Below are positions 1 to 8,832 of a DNA stretch of 64,000 nucleotides, one piece after another (positions within the stretch are counted from its first letter, which is position 1; every line of letters starts with the position of its first letter). The stretch is taken from NCBI RefSeq assembly GCF_000245755.1, contig NZ_JH601088.1:99594-163593 (forward strand). The letters run 5' to 3'. The translations under genes were made by a program, and so were the position numbers. Origin of the DNA: Helcococcus kunzii ATCC 51366 (GTDB lineage: Bacteria > Bacillota > Clostridia > Tissierellales > Peptoniphilaceae). The notes beneath the pieces are model-generated. The model made no database searches and was not told where the DNA came from. It worked only from the letters and a program-made list of their open reading frames with translations.

Positions 1-375
1 CAGAGCAAATTGCCGAAATGTCAAAAGCAGTGGTACAAAAAATGACCTTTAAACAGAGCAAATTGCCGAAATGTCAAAAGCAGTGGTACAAAAAAGTGCG
101 TTTAAACAGAGCAAATGAGTAAAATGTAAAAATGAGAGGTTTAAAAAGCTGCTGATTGTACTGAGCAAAATTAACAAAGTGCAAAAAGCACCGTACAATC
201 AGCTATTTTATTACGGAGCAAAATTAACAAAGTGCAAAAAGCACCGTACAGCCAGCAATTTTACTACAGAGCAAAATCAATAAAGTGCAAAAAGCACCGT
301 ACAACCAGCTATTTTACTACGGAGCAAAACGAAGAAAGGAAGAAAAGCTCCGTAAGAGCTTTCCGATTTAGGAGA
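1..375. repeat. Tandem array of seven 53-bp units with internal hairpins (array 1)
   Basis: The word GAGCAAA recurs at 3, 56, 109, 163, 216, 269 and 322, so the step is 53 bp with one 54. Units 1-3 and 4-7 form two diverged subfamilies. Units 4-6 carry the perfect hairpin GTGC-AAAAA-GCAC. An outer inverted repeat GCTGATTGTAC/GTACAATCAGC sits at 151-161 and 193-203. The last unit has TACGGAGC/GCTCCGTA at 318-325 and 347-354. The array begins at the window edge and probably extends left. No open frame is conserved through it. Confidence 0.9.
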
Positions 376-742
376 AATAGATACAAAATTCGTTACTAGA
401 TATTATTAAACAGCATTCTATACACTATTCCATGCCCTTGTGTCCTGGAACAACAACTACGCATTCCCATTCAATCATCGCTCCACCATCTTGCGGTCAA
501 TACCCACCATTCTTCCAACACCCCCTCCTATCCATATCTTTACATTTTTCTCCCAAAATATTAATATAAAAAAAGAATTTAATTTTTTAATGGATAATAG
601 ACAAAAGCAATATAAAAATTTTATTAAATATCCTCAATATAGTATAATGATATGAGTTAATAGAGTTTAATAATTGTTTATTAGATTTGAGATTTAAAGT
701 TATTCTCTATTTTATTTAATAAAAGTAATAGATAAGAAGGAA
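376..742. other. Intergenic region with a C-rich (minus-strand G-rich) tract
   Basis: No convincing gene is seen. Bases 421-545 are clearly richer in C and in GC than the surroundings. The minus strand reads open from 535 to 425 except for one internal TGA, which could be a decayed coding remnant or a structured RNA; I cannot identify it. From 546 the sequence returns to very AT-rich promoter-like DNA. Confidence 0.4.
621..648 (+). promoter_or_regulatory. Candidate promoter of the polysaccharide locus
   Basis: A perfect TATAAT lies at 643-648, about 95 bp before the first gene. The -35 candidate TTATTA at 621-626 is weak and 16 bp away. It is the best sigma-A-like match before the operon. 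Confidence 0.45.
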
Positions 743-746
743 AGAA

Positions 747-2762
747 ATGAAGCAGTTTTATAGAAGTAAAGGAATTAAGGAATGGCATTTGGTTGCCGCA
801 GCATTAGTGATATATGATATAGTAACAATAGTTTTTTCATACACGATTACTATGTTTTTAAGATATGATTTTATGTATTCTTATATTCCTCAGACATTTT
901 TGAATAGTCTTAAAATAGTTATTCCAATAAATGTGATATTGTCGGTAATCATATACTTTAAGTTTAATTTGTATAGAAGTATGTGGAGATTTGCTAGCGT
1001 TTTTGAGTTGTTTAGGATAATGACGGCAGTATTGGTTTCATTTATCTTACATACCCTTATAATTGCAATATTCTTTAAGAGAATGCCTATTGTTTATTAT
1101 GCTTTAGGTGGATTGTTACAATTTGCATTTGCTGCATTGGGGAGATTTTCACATAGGGCATATTTGGTATTTTTATCTAAGAGAGATAATTTGACTAGCG
1201 AAGAAGAAACCAAGAATGCAATGATTATTGGTGCGGGTGATGCTGGACAATTGATTTTGTCTGATATTAATAAATCAGCATCTAAGTACAATGTAAAATG
1301 TTTTATCGATGATAATCCAAACAAGTGGTCAAGATTTATTAATTCTGTGCCAGTTGTGGGGGGAAGAGATAAGATAATTGAAGTAGCGAAAACTTATAAT
1401 ATAGATACTATTCTTTTGGCTATACCTTCAGGGACACCAAAAGAGATTAATGAGATTTTAGAGATTTGTAAAGAAACGGGATGTGAACTTAAGAAATTAC
1501 CGGGTATTTATCAATTAGTGACAGGTGAAGTAACTGTCGAAACTCTTAAAGACGTTGAGATTGAAGATTTATTGGGAAGAGATTCAATAAATGTGTTAAA
1601 TCCTAAAGATTTTAAATATATTGTTGGAAAGACAATATTAGTTACTGGTGGTGGTGGCTCTATAGGTTCTGAATTGTGTAGACAAATTGCAGAACATAGT
1701 CCAAATCAATTGATTATTTTCGATATATATGAAAATAACGCATATGAAATTGAACAAGAGTTAAAACGTTGCAAACCAGAGTTAAATCTAAAGGTATTGA
1801 TAGGCTCTGTTAGAGAAATTGAAAGACTTAAAGAAATTTTTGACGAATTTAAGCCAGATATTGTATATCATGCGGCAGCACATAAACATGTACCATTGAT
1901 GGAAACAAGTCCTTATGAAGCTATAAAGAATAATGTGTTTGGTACATTTAATGTGGCAATTTGTGCCTTGATATCAAATACACAGAGATTTATTCTGATA
2001 AGTACAGATAAGGCTGTAAACCCAACAAATATAATGGGTGCAACTAAGAGAATGTGCGAAATGGTTATACAAACTATGGATAAGGTATCAAAGACCGGAG
2101 AGATTGAAATACTTCAAGACAAGATAATGACTTATCCTGAAGAGATTAGAAAGATATTAAATAGCCATAAAGGAAAAGAATTTGAAACAGATTTTGTGGC
2201 TGTTAGATTCGGTAATGTTTTGGGTAGCAATGGTTCAGTTATTCCTTTATTTAGAAATCAAATTAAAGAAGGTGGACCAGTTACAGTTACACACCCAGAT
2301 ATTATTAGATATTTTATGACAATTTCTGAAGCAGTAAGTTTGGTGCTTCAAGCAGGAAATATGGCAAGCGGTGGGGAAATATTTGTTTTAGATATGGGAG
2401 CTCCAGTTAAGATTGATACACTTGCTAGAAACTTGATTAAATTATCAGGATTAGAGCCTGATAAAGATATTAAGATTGTATACTCTGGATTGAGACCAGG
2501 TGAAAAACTTTATGAAGAAAAATTAATGTCAGAAGAGGGACTAAAGAGTACTGATAACGACTTAATCCACATTGGACAACCTATTGAATTTGATTCTATT
2601 AAATTTATTGAGCAAATTAGTAAATTACAAAATCTAAGCAATAATGATTTAGAAACACTTCATAGAGTTGTTAAAGATATAGTGCCAACATACCATTCAC
2701 CAGAGAGTGATATAGAAGCAAATAAAGAAAAATTTGACGAGTTATATAGTGAAGCAAAATAA
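747..2762 (+). CDS. Membrane nucleoside-diphosphate-sugar 4,6-dehydratase (WbpM/PglF/CapD-like)
   Basis: This large 671-residue member of the UDP-HexNAc 4,6-dehydratase family should convert UDP-GlcNAc or a similar sugar to a 4-keto-6-deoxy intermediate, the first committed step to amino-deoxy sugars. About four membrane segments occupy residues 15-130. A first Rossmann region with GAGDAGQ (162-168) follows, then the catalytic SDR domain with TGGGGSIG (300-307), STDK (419-422) and MGATKR (430-435). Met430 stands where most SDR enzymes have the catalytic Tyr, which is usual for this membrane family; Lys434 is kept. The start has an AAGGAAAG ribosome site. It is first in a long one-strand operon. 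Confidence 0.93.
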   Translation: MKQFYRSKGIKEWHLVAAALVIYDIVTIVFSYTITMFLRYDFMYSYIPQTFLNSLKIVIPINVILSVIIYFKFNLYRSMWRFASVFELFRIMTAVLVSFILHTLIIAIFFKRMPIVYYALGGLLQFAFAALGRFSHRAYLVFLSKRDNLTSEEETKNAMIIGAGDAGQLILSDINKSASKYNVKCFIDDNPNKWSRFINSVPVVGGRDKIIEVAKTYNIDTILLAIPSGTPKEINEILEICKETGCELKKLPGIYQLVTGEVTVETLKDVEIEDLLGRDSINVLNPKDFKYIVGKTILVTGGGGSIGSELCRQIAEHSPNQLIIFDIYENNAYEIEQELKRCKPELNLKVLIGSVREIERLKEIFDEFKPDIVYHAAAHKHVPLMETSPYEAIKNNVFGTFNVAICALISNTQRFILISTDKAVNPTNIMGATKRMCEMVIQTMDKVSKTGEIEILQDKIMTYPEEIRKILNSHKGKEFETDFVAVRFGNVLGSNGSVIPLFRNQIKEGGPVTVTHPDIIRYFMTISEAVSLVLQAGNMASGGEIFVLDMGAPVKIDTLARNLIKLSGLEPDKDIKIVYSGLRPGEKLYEEKLMSEEGLKSTDNDLIHIGQPIEFDSIKFIEQISKLQNLSNNDLETLHRVVKDIVPTYHSPESDIEANKEKFDELYSEAK

Positions 2763-2808
2763 TATATAATGAAAGTATCAAGATAACTAAAACGAAAGGG
2801 ATGGACAT

Positions 2809-3705
2809 ATGAAGAAAATCATTATTTCGGGTGCAAGCGGTAGAGTGGGTAAAGCTCTGCTAGATGTATTGAAAGAAACTGATTATGAAGTCTTTGCAAT
2901 GACATCAAATCTTGAAAAATTGTCGCAATATAATGAGGGTAATATTAGACCTATATTAAACGATGATTTTTTCGAGTTGGAAGAAGATTTTGAGGATTCA
3001 ATATTTTTAAATTTGGCTTTTCCAACAAGAAATGATGTTGAGCTAATTAATAGCGCTTTAGAGTTTACTAGAAACATGTATCAGAAATTGTATGATTTAG
3101 GTTCTAGATATTTCGTAAACATCTCAAGTCAAAGTGTGTATGATAGAGATAGAATCGAAGAAGCAACTGAAGAAACATATCCAATACCTTTTAATTTATA
3201 TGGATATGCGAAAATATATTTTGAAAGATTTACTGAAAGTTATTGTTTAGATAGAAATATTAACTATGTAAATCTAAGACTTGCCTCAGTGGTTGGGCCA
3301 AATACAGATGTTAGATTAAACAATAAGTTGATAAAAGCATATCTAAATGATGAAGATATCGAAATTAATTTAGATAAACAAATCTATTCATACATTGATA
3401 TTTGCGATGTTGCCTTAGCACTTAAAGCAATATTTGACGAATATGATAAACTTGAATGGAACACAAACTATAATCTAGGTACAAGATATAAATATTCTGC
3501 GAAAGATATTTATGAATCTGTTGAGAAATTAGTAAATCATGAATACAAAGGAAAGCTAAGTTTTGTTGAGGGCGATTTACAAAAGACAAATCAAGTAAAT
3601 GTAGATAAATTGTACTCAAAGATTACTTGGCGACCAATTTATGATGTAGATAAAACAAATAAAAATATACTTGAAGAAGAACATAAAATAGAAGCGAGGA
3701 TATAA
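2809..3705 (+). CDS. NAD-dependent epimerase/dehydratase family protein
   Basis: A 298-residue extended-SDR sugar-nucleotide enzyme. The NAD-binding motif GASGRVGK is at residues 8-15 and the catalytic pair is Tyr131-x3-Lys135 (YGYAK). It lies between a 4,6-dehydratase and an aminotransferase, only 2 bp from the latter, so it probably reduces or epimerises the nucleotide-sugar of the same pathway. The exact substrate cannot be read from the sequence. A clear AAAGGGATGGA ribosome site precedes the ATG. Confidence 0.85.
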   Translation: MKKIIISGASGRVGKALLDVLKETDYEVFAMTSNLEKLSQYNEGNIRPILNDDFFELEEDFEDSIFLNLAFPTRNDVELINSALEFTRNMYQKLYDLGSRYFVNISSQSVYDRDRIEEATEETYPIPFNLYGYAKIYFERFTESYCLDRNINYVNLRLASVVGPNTDVRLNNKLIKAYLNDEDIEINLDKQIYSYIDICDVALALKAIFDEYDKLEWNTNYNLGTRYKYSAKDIYESVEKLVNHEYKGKLSFVEGDLQKTNQVNVDKLYSKITWRPIYDVDKTNKNILEEEHKIEARI

Positions 3706-3707
3706 TT

Positions 3708-4916
3708 ATGGATATTAAATTTTCACCACCACACATTACTCAAAAGGAAATAGATAATGTTGTAGAAGTATTGAAATCAGGATGGATTACAACAGGTCCA
3801 AAAACAAAGGAATTCGAAAGAGAACTTTCAGAGTTTTACAATACATCAAAAACAATTTGTCTAAACTCTCAGACAGCATGTGCTGAGACAGCATTGAGAA
3901 TTTTAGGTATTGGTGAAGGAGATGAAGTTATCACATCAGCTTACACATATACAGCTTCAGCTTCAATCATTTATCATGTAGGGGCAAAAATAGTTTTAAT
4001 TGATACACAAAAAGATAGTTTAGAAATGGATTATGAAGCATTAGAAGCTGCAATTACTGAAAAAACTAAAGCAGTTATACCTGTTGATATTGCGGGGATA
4101 CCATGCGATTATGATAAAATATTTGAAATAGTTGAAAGAAAAAAAGATTTATTTAAACCAAATAATGAACTACAAGAAAAAATTGGTAGAGTTGCTGTAG
4201 TTGCAGATACAGCACATTCATTAGGCGCGTCATATAAAGGTAAAAAGACAGGAAGCGTTGCTGACTTTTCAGGATTTTCATTCCACGCGGTAAAAAACCT
4301 TACAACTGCAGAAGGTGGTTCTCTAACTTGGAGAGATATCGAAGGATATGACAATGAAAAAATCTATAAGAAAGGTCAATTGCTTTCACTACATGGTCAA
4401 ACTAAAGACGCTATGTCAAAAATGGGACTTGGCGCTTGGGAATATGACATTGTTGAACCACTTTATAAGATGAATATGACAGATATCATGGCAGGTATTG
4501 GACTTGCTCAATTAGAAAGATATCCAGAAATGCTTGAAAGAAGAAAATCAATCATTAAAAAATATGATGAAGCATTTAGACCATTAGGCATAGAAACATT
4601 GGATCATTTCACAGAAGAACATCAATCTTCTGGACATCTTTATATCACTAGGGTCCCAAATATTGAACTAGAAGAAAGAAATGAGATTATTGTAAAAATG
4701 GCTGAACAAGGAATTGCATGTAACGTACACTATAAGCCACTTCCATTATTAACAGCATATAAAAATCTAGGTTTCAATATTGAAGATTATCCAAATGCCT
4801 ACAAACACTATAAGAATGAAATTACACTACCACTTCACACATTATTGACTGATGAAGAAGTAGACTATATTATTGAAAAATACACAGAAATTACTAAAGC
4901 ATATTTGGAGAAATAA
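3708..4916 (+). CDS. DegT/DnrJ/EryC1/StrS family sugar aminotransferase (PglE/WecE-like)
   Basis: A 402-residue PLP enzyme expected to transfer an amino group, usually from glutamate, to a 4-keto sugar nucleotide. The family signature is complete: WITTGPKT near the N terminus, the AYTYTASA segment, ADTAHSLGA before the active site, and Lys196 in HAVKNLTTAEGG as the likely PLP Schiff-base lysine. It follows the dehydratase and epimerase, which are 4-keto sugar makers, so a 4-amino-4,6-dideoxy sugar is the likely product. Confidence 0.93.
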   Translation: MDIKFSPPHITQKEIDNVVEVLKSGWITTGPKTKEFERELSEFYNTSKTICLNSQTACAETALRILGIGEGDEVITSAYTYTASASIIYHVGAKIVLIDTQKDSLEMDYEALEAAITEKTKAVIPVDIAGIPCDYDKIFEIVERKKDLFKPNNELQEKIGRVAVVADTAHSLGASYKGKKTGSVADFSGFSFHAVKNLTTAEGGSLTWRDIEGYDNEKIYKKGQLLSLHGQTKDAMSKMGLGAWEYDIVEPLYKMNMTDIMAGIGLAQLERYPEMLERRKSIIKKYDEAFRPLGIETLDHFTEEHQSSGHLYITRVPNIELEERNEIIVKMAEQGIACNVHYKPLPLLTAYKNLGFNIEDYPNAYKHYKNEITLPLHTLLTDEEVDYIIEKYTEITKAYLEK

Positions 4917-4917
4917 T

Positions 4918-6039
4918 ATGAAAAAAGTATTGATATTTGGTGTTGCGCCCGTTCAAATGGATGCAATAATTGAATTGAAAAAACAAGGGTATGAAGTACA
5001 TGCTATCGCTCAAAAGAGAGATGGTGTTGGTGCAGATTATGCTGATTTTTTTGAAGAAATTAACTTCATGGATACGGATAAAACAATAGAATACATTAAA
5101 AAACATAATATCGATGTTGTGTATTCTGTTGGTTCAGATTTAGCAATGCCACAAGCAAGCAAAATAAGTGAAATGCTAGATATGCCTAGATTTGTTTCTG
5201 AAGAAACAGCTAGGATATGTAACAATAAAACAATTATGAGACAAACTTTAGGCAATGACTTTGAAGGAAATGTTAAGTTTCAAGTTGTAGATAGTTTAGA
5301 ACAAAAACCTACTTTAGTGTATCCATTTATTGTAAAACCAGCTGATTCACAAGGACAAAGAGGTATTACAATCGTAAATAATGAAGATGAATACAAAGAA
5401 GCTTTTGAATTGGCTTTGTCATATTCAAGATCAGGACTTGTGATAAATGAAGCATATATTAGAGGTACAGAGATTTCTGTTAACTGCTATATGTTAGACG
5501 GTAAAATGGTATTTATGGAGTCCTCTGACAGAGATACTTGGGACGAATATTTTGGTTTGATTCATAAACATGAATTACCAGCAAAAGTACTTACAGAAAA
5601 TTCAGAAAATAAATTAAGAGAGATATTAGAAAATGCTTGTAAAAAAGTAGGTATCAATAATGGACCGATGTATGCACAAGTAAAAGTTGAAAATGATACA
5701 CCATATATCATTGAAATTACACCAAGATTAGACGGTTGCCACATGTGGAACATTCTTACAAAATATACAGGTGTAAATCTATTGAAGCTTGTATTTAATC
5801 ATCTTTTGAATGGGGATACAAGCGAATTAGACAACTACAATAGAAAGAAAGAAGATTATACCTTAGAGTTTATTTGCCAAGAGCCAAATACAGCGGCTAA
5901 ATATGGAGATTATAAAGAAGAGTTAGAAAAATTTGAATCATTCTGTTATTACAAAGAAGGCGACAATATAAGACCTGTAAATAATCAATATGAAAAGATT
6001 GGCTATTTTATCTATAAAGGCGATAAACAGGTGATTTAA
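4918..6039 (+). CDS. ATP-grasp domain carboxylate-amine ligase-like protein
   Basis: About 373 residues. A Rossmann-like N-terminal domain (MKKVLIFGVAPVQ) precedes an ATP-grasp fold with FIVKPADSQGQRG as the ATP-binding loop, EAYIRGTEISV, and the metal-binding stretch IIEITPRLDG. The frame is open further upstream, but the ATG at 4918 is chosen because TTTGGAG lies 8-11 bp before it, overlapping the end of the aminotransferase gene. Such enzymes join a carboxylate to an amine through an acyl phosphate. Directly after an aminotransferase, it may acylate the new sugar amine; that is inference. Confidence 0.85.
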   Translation: MKKVLIFGVAPVQMDAIIELKKQGYEVHAIAQKRDGVGADYADFFEEINFMDTDKTIEYIKKHNIDVVYSVGSDLAMPQASKISEMLDMPRFVSEETARICNNKTIMRQTLGNDFEGNVKFQVVDSLEQKPTLVYPFIVKPADSQGQRGITIVNNEDEYKEAFELALSYSRSGLVINEAYIRGTEISVNCYMLDGKMVFMESSDRDTWDEYFGLIHKHELPAKVLTENSENKLREILENACKKVGINNGPMYAQVKVENDTPYIIEITPRLDGCHMWNILTKYTGVNLLKLVFNHLLNGDTSELDNYNRKKEDYTLEFICQEPNTAAKYGDYKEELEKFESFCYYKEGDNIRPVNNQYEKIGYFIYKGDKQVI

Positions 6040-6626
6040 TGTATAGAAATTTTGTGAAGAGATTGTTGGACATTATCATTTCATTTATAGCACTACTTCT
6101 TTTAAGTATAGTATTTGTACCAGTTGCACTTGCTATAAAGCTTGAAGATGGTGGTCCAGTCTTCTATTTCGATAGAAGATATGGAAAAGATATGAAAGAA
6201 TTTATTATGTATAAATTCAGATCAATGAAGGTTAATGCTCCAGATATAAGAAATGAAGATGGCACAACTTACAACTCTGCCAATGATCCAAGAGTTACAA
6301 AGGTTGGTAGATTTATAAGAAAAACAAGTATAGATGAATTGCCACAAATTATTAATGTTTTAATTGGACAAATGAGTTTGATTGGACCTCGTCCAAGCCC
6401 TTTAGGTGATAAAACTCAATATGGTGAAGAATTTTTTAGAAAGTTTGAAGTTAAGCCAGGTATTACCGGCTATAGCCAAGCATATGTTAGAAATGAAGCA
6501 TCAATGGAAAAAAGAATAGAGTATGATACATATTATGTAGAAAATATCTCATTTTTACTAGATGTAAAAATCTTTTTTGCAACAATTGGTGCGGTATTTA
6601 AGAGTAAAAATATTTATAGAAATTAG
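6039..6626 (+). CDS. Initiating phosphosugar transferase (PglC/WcaJ-type bacterial sugar transferase)
   Basis: A 195-residue small form of the polyprenyl-phosphate phosphoglycosyltransferase family. One N-terminal hydrophobic segment (about residues 8-32) acts as a membrane-inserted helix, followed by KFRSMK, the catalytic-type DELPQ and the GPRP motif. It should transfer a sugar-1-phosphate from the nucleotide sugar to undecaprenyl phosphate at the inner face of the membrane, starting the repeat unit. Its ATG overlaps the stop of the ATP-grasp gene, so the two are probably translationally coupled. Confidence 0.92.
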   Translation: MYRNFVKRLLDIIISFIALLLLSIVFVPVALAIKLEDGGPVFYFDRRYGKDMKEFIMYKFRSMKVNAPDIRNEDGTTYNSANDPRVTKVGRFIRKTSIDELPQIINVLIGQMSLIGPRPSPLGDKTQYGEEFFRKFEVKPGITGYSQAYVRNEASMEKRIEYDTYYVENISFLLDVKIFFATIGAVFKSKNIYRN

Positions 6627-6637
6627 CGGAGAATTTT

Positions 6638-7732
6638 ATGAAGATATTGGTAGCTTCTAATTTATATCCTTCGAAAGATTACAAAGCATTAGGGGTATTT
6701 GTAAAAAATTTTATTAATGAACTCGACGAAATAGGGTTAGATTATGACACTGTTTTTATTAATTTGAAAAAAGGTAAAGTCAATAAATTGATTTCGTATT
6801 TAGTTTATTTCTTGAAGTTTATATTTAAGGGAATATTCAGTAAGTATGATATCTTATATATTCACTATGTTTCACACAATGCGTTACCAGCATTGATAGT
6901 AAAGTTTTTTAGAAGAAATGTAAAAATATATGCAAATGCTCACGGAAGTGATGTTATGCCTCAGACAAAAACTCAGGCCAGAATGCAAAAATACGTACAG
7001 AAACTATTAGTTAAAGCGGACAAGATAATCGTCCCATCAAATTATTTTATGGAATTAGTTTCTGAAAGATTCGGCATTTCAAAGGATAAATTTAGAATGT
7101 ATCCTTCTGGAGGCATCAACAACGAAGTGTTTAGACCGATAGAAATAGATGACGATTTTTATAACAAATATCAATTAGATAAAGATAAAAAATATATTGG
7201 TTTTGTTTCAAGAATAGCCGAAGGAAAAGGCTGGGATGTATTTCTAAATGCTATGAATAAAGTTGTTCAAAGCAATAAATTAGAAGATTTAGATGCATTA
7301 ATTGTAGGAAATGGAGAGCAACAAAAAGAATTCCTACAAATGATAGAAGATTTGGGCTTAAAAAATCGTGTTAAATATATTGAGCAAGTGCCACAAACTG
7401 AGCTAGCAAAGCTGTATAATGTGATGGAAGTATTTGTATTTCCAACATCCAGAGTTTCAGAAAGTTTAGGTTTAGTTGGTATAGAAGCTATGGCTACAAA
7501 GACTAATATTATTGTAAGTGATGTTGCGGCGCCAAAATATATAGTTGATGATGGAGTAAATGGATTTAAATTTGAAGTAAATAACTCTGAAAAACTATAT
7601 GAAACCATATTAAAATATTTTTCATTAAATGAAGTAGAGAAAGAAAGATTGTCAGACAATGCATATACAACAGCAACTAAATATTTTAGAGAAAATATTA
7701 GGGAAGAATTAAAGGACATTTTGACTAATTAG
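6638..7732 (+). CDS. Glycosyltransferase family 4 (GT-B fold)
   Basis: A 364-residue GT4-type enzyme. The N-terminal part has NLYPSKDYKALGVFV and NAHGSD; the nucleotide-sugar half has YIGFVSRIAEGKGW, IVGNGEQ and the E-x7-E segment ESLGLVGIEA. It probably adds one sugar to the lipid-linked repeat unit at the cytoplasmic membrane. Donor and acceptor cannot be told. A GGAG sequence upstream fits the ATG start, 11 bp after the previous gene. Confidence 0.88.
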   Translation: MKILVASNLYPSKDYKALGVFVKNFINELDEIGLDYDTVFINLKKGKVNKLISYLVYFLKFIFKGIFSKYDILYIHYVSHNALPALIVKFFRRNVKIYANAHGSDVMPQTKTQARMQKYVQKLLVKADKIIVPSNYFMELVSERFGISKDKFRMYPSGGINNEVFRPIEIDDDFYNKYQLDKDKKYIGFVSRIAEGKGWDVFLNAMNKVVQSNKLEDLDALIVGNGEQQKEFLQMIEDLGLKNRVKYIEQVPQTELAKLYNVMEVFVFPTSRVSESLGLVGIEAMATKTNIIVSDVAAPKYIVDDGVNGFKFEVNNSEKLYETILKYFSLNEVEKERLSDNAYTTATKYFRENIREELKDILTN

Positions 7733-7743
7733 AGGTTGTAGAT

Positions 7744-8832
7744 TTGAAAAAAATATTAATTTATGGATTAACAAAAAATCACGGAGGAATAGAGTCTTTT
7801 ATATACAATCATCTTAAAGCTATGGACAAATCAGGATTAGAATTACATTTTCTAGTTTATGAAGCACCAGTTTTTTATGATGAGATAAAAGAAATGGGAG
7901 GTGTTTTTCACTTTGTAAAAAGACGTGGAGAAGATCTAAAAGAAAATAGACAAAAAACAAAAGAATTATTTGAACAATATGATTTTGATACCATCTGGTT
8001 TAATGTTTGTACACTTTCATATATCTATCCTTTGAAATGTGCATTTGAGGCAGGAGTCCCAAATAGGATTGTGCATGTGCATTCTCCAAATGCATCAGGT
8101 GGCTGGAAAATGAAACTTGCGCATAATTTCAATAAGATGATATTTAAGAAATATACAAATGTGTATCTAAGTTGCTCAGAAGGTGCGACAGAATATTCTT
8201 TTGATAGAAACATTGTTGAAAATAGAGATTATAAGATAATATATAATGCCATCGATATTGAAAAATTTAAGTTTAATGAAAAAAGTAGAGAAGAGATAAG
8301 ACAAGAGTTACAATTAAATGACGAATTTGTAGTTGGACATGTGGGTAGATTTTCTGATGTTAAAAATCATGATTTTCTACTTGATGTATTTAACGAAATA
8401 ACTAAATTAGATGATTCAGCAAGACTTGTTTTAGTCGGTGGTGGAGAAAAAGAAGAAGAAATAAGAAATAAAATAGATTTACTAAATCTAAACGAAAAAG
8501 TAAAAATTTTAGGTGTGAGAAATGATGCTCATAAGATACTATCCGCAATGGATGCATATGTCTTTCCTTCAAAATATGAAGGACTATCTTTATCCATGGT
8601 AGAAGCACAAGCATCAGGTTTGATATGTTTCACATCTACAAATATTAGTGAAGAAAATAAAGTTATAGATCAAGTATATTTCTACGATTTATCAGATAGT
8701 CCTAAAAATTGGGCTAAGAAAATACTTGATAAATCTAAAGATTATCCTAGAAAAGACTTTACACAAATCATTGGAGACAAAGGATTTGATATAAATAAAA
8801 ATGTTAAGGAATTAAAGAAAATACTACTATGA
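7744..8832 (+). CDS. Glycosyltransferase family 1/4 (EpsF-like)
   Basis: A 362-residue retaining GT-B glycosyltransferase. NHGGIESFIYNHLKAM near the N terminus is typical of EpsF-type enzymes; GHVGRFSDVKNH, LVGGGEKEEE and the E-x7-E stretch in KYEGLSLSMVEAQASG mark the donor-binding domain. The start is TTG at 7744, with AGAGG a few bases upstream. Its stop overlaps the next start by 4 bp (ATGA), so it is coupled to the YfhO gene. Confidence 0.88.
   Translation: MKKILIYGLTKNHGGIESFIYNHLKAMDKSGLELHFLVYEAPVFYDEIKEMGGVFHFVKRRGEDLKENRQKTKELFEQYDFDTIWFNVCTLSYIYPLKCAFEAGVPNRIVHVHSPNASGGWKMKLAHNFNKMIFKKYTNVYLSCSEGATEYSFDRNIVENRDYKIIYNAIDIEKFKFNEKSREEIRQELQLNDEFVVGHVGRFSDVKNHDFLLDVFNEITKLDDSARLVLVGGGEKEEEIRNKIDLLNLNEKVKILGVRNDAHKILSAMDAYVFPSKYEGLSLSMVEAQASGLICFTSTNISEENKVIDQVYFYDLSDSPKNWAKKILDKSKDYPRKDFTQIIGDKGFDINKNVKELKKILL

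Noticed and set aside
440..655. A 71-codon plus-strand open frame
   Set aside because: Its composition is low-complexity (Pro/Thr/Phe-rich), it has no ribosome site and it runs into the promoter of the next gene.
4873..4917. An upstream start for the ATP-grasp gene
   Set aside because: The extension lies within the aminotransferase gene; GGAG sits properly before the ATG at 4918, where the Rossmann-like MKKVLIFG begins.
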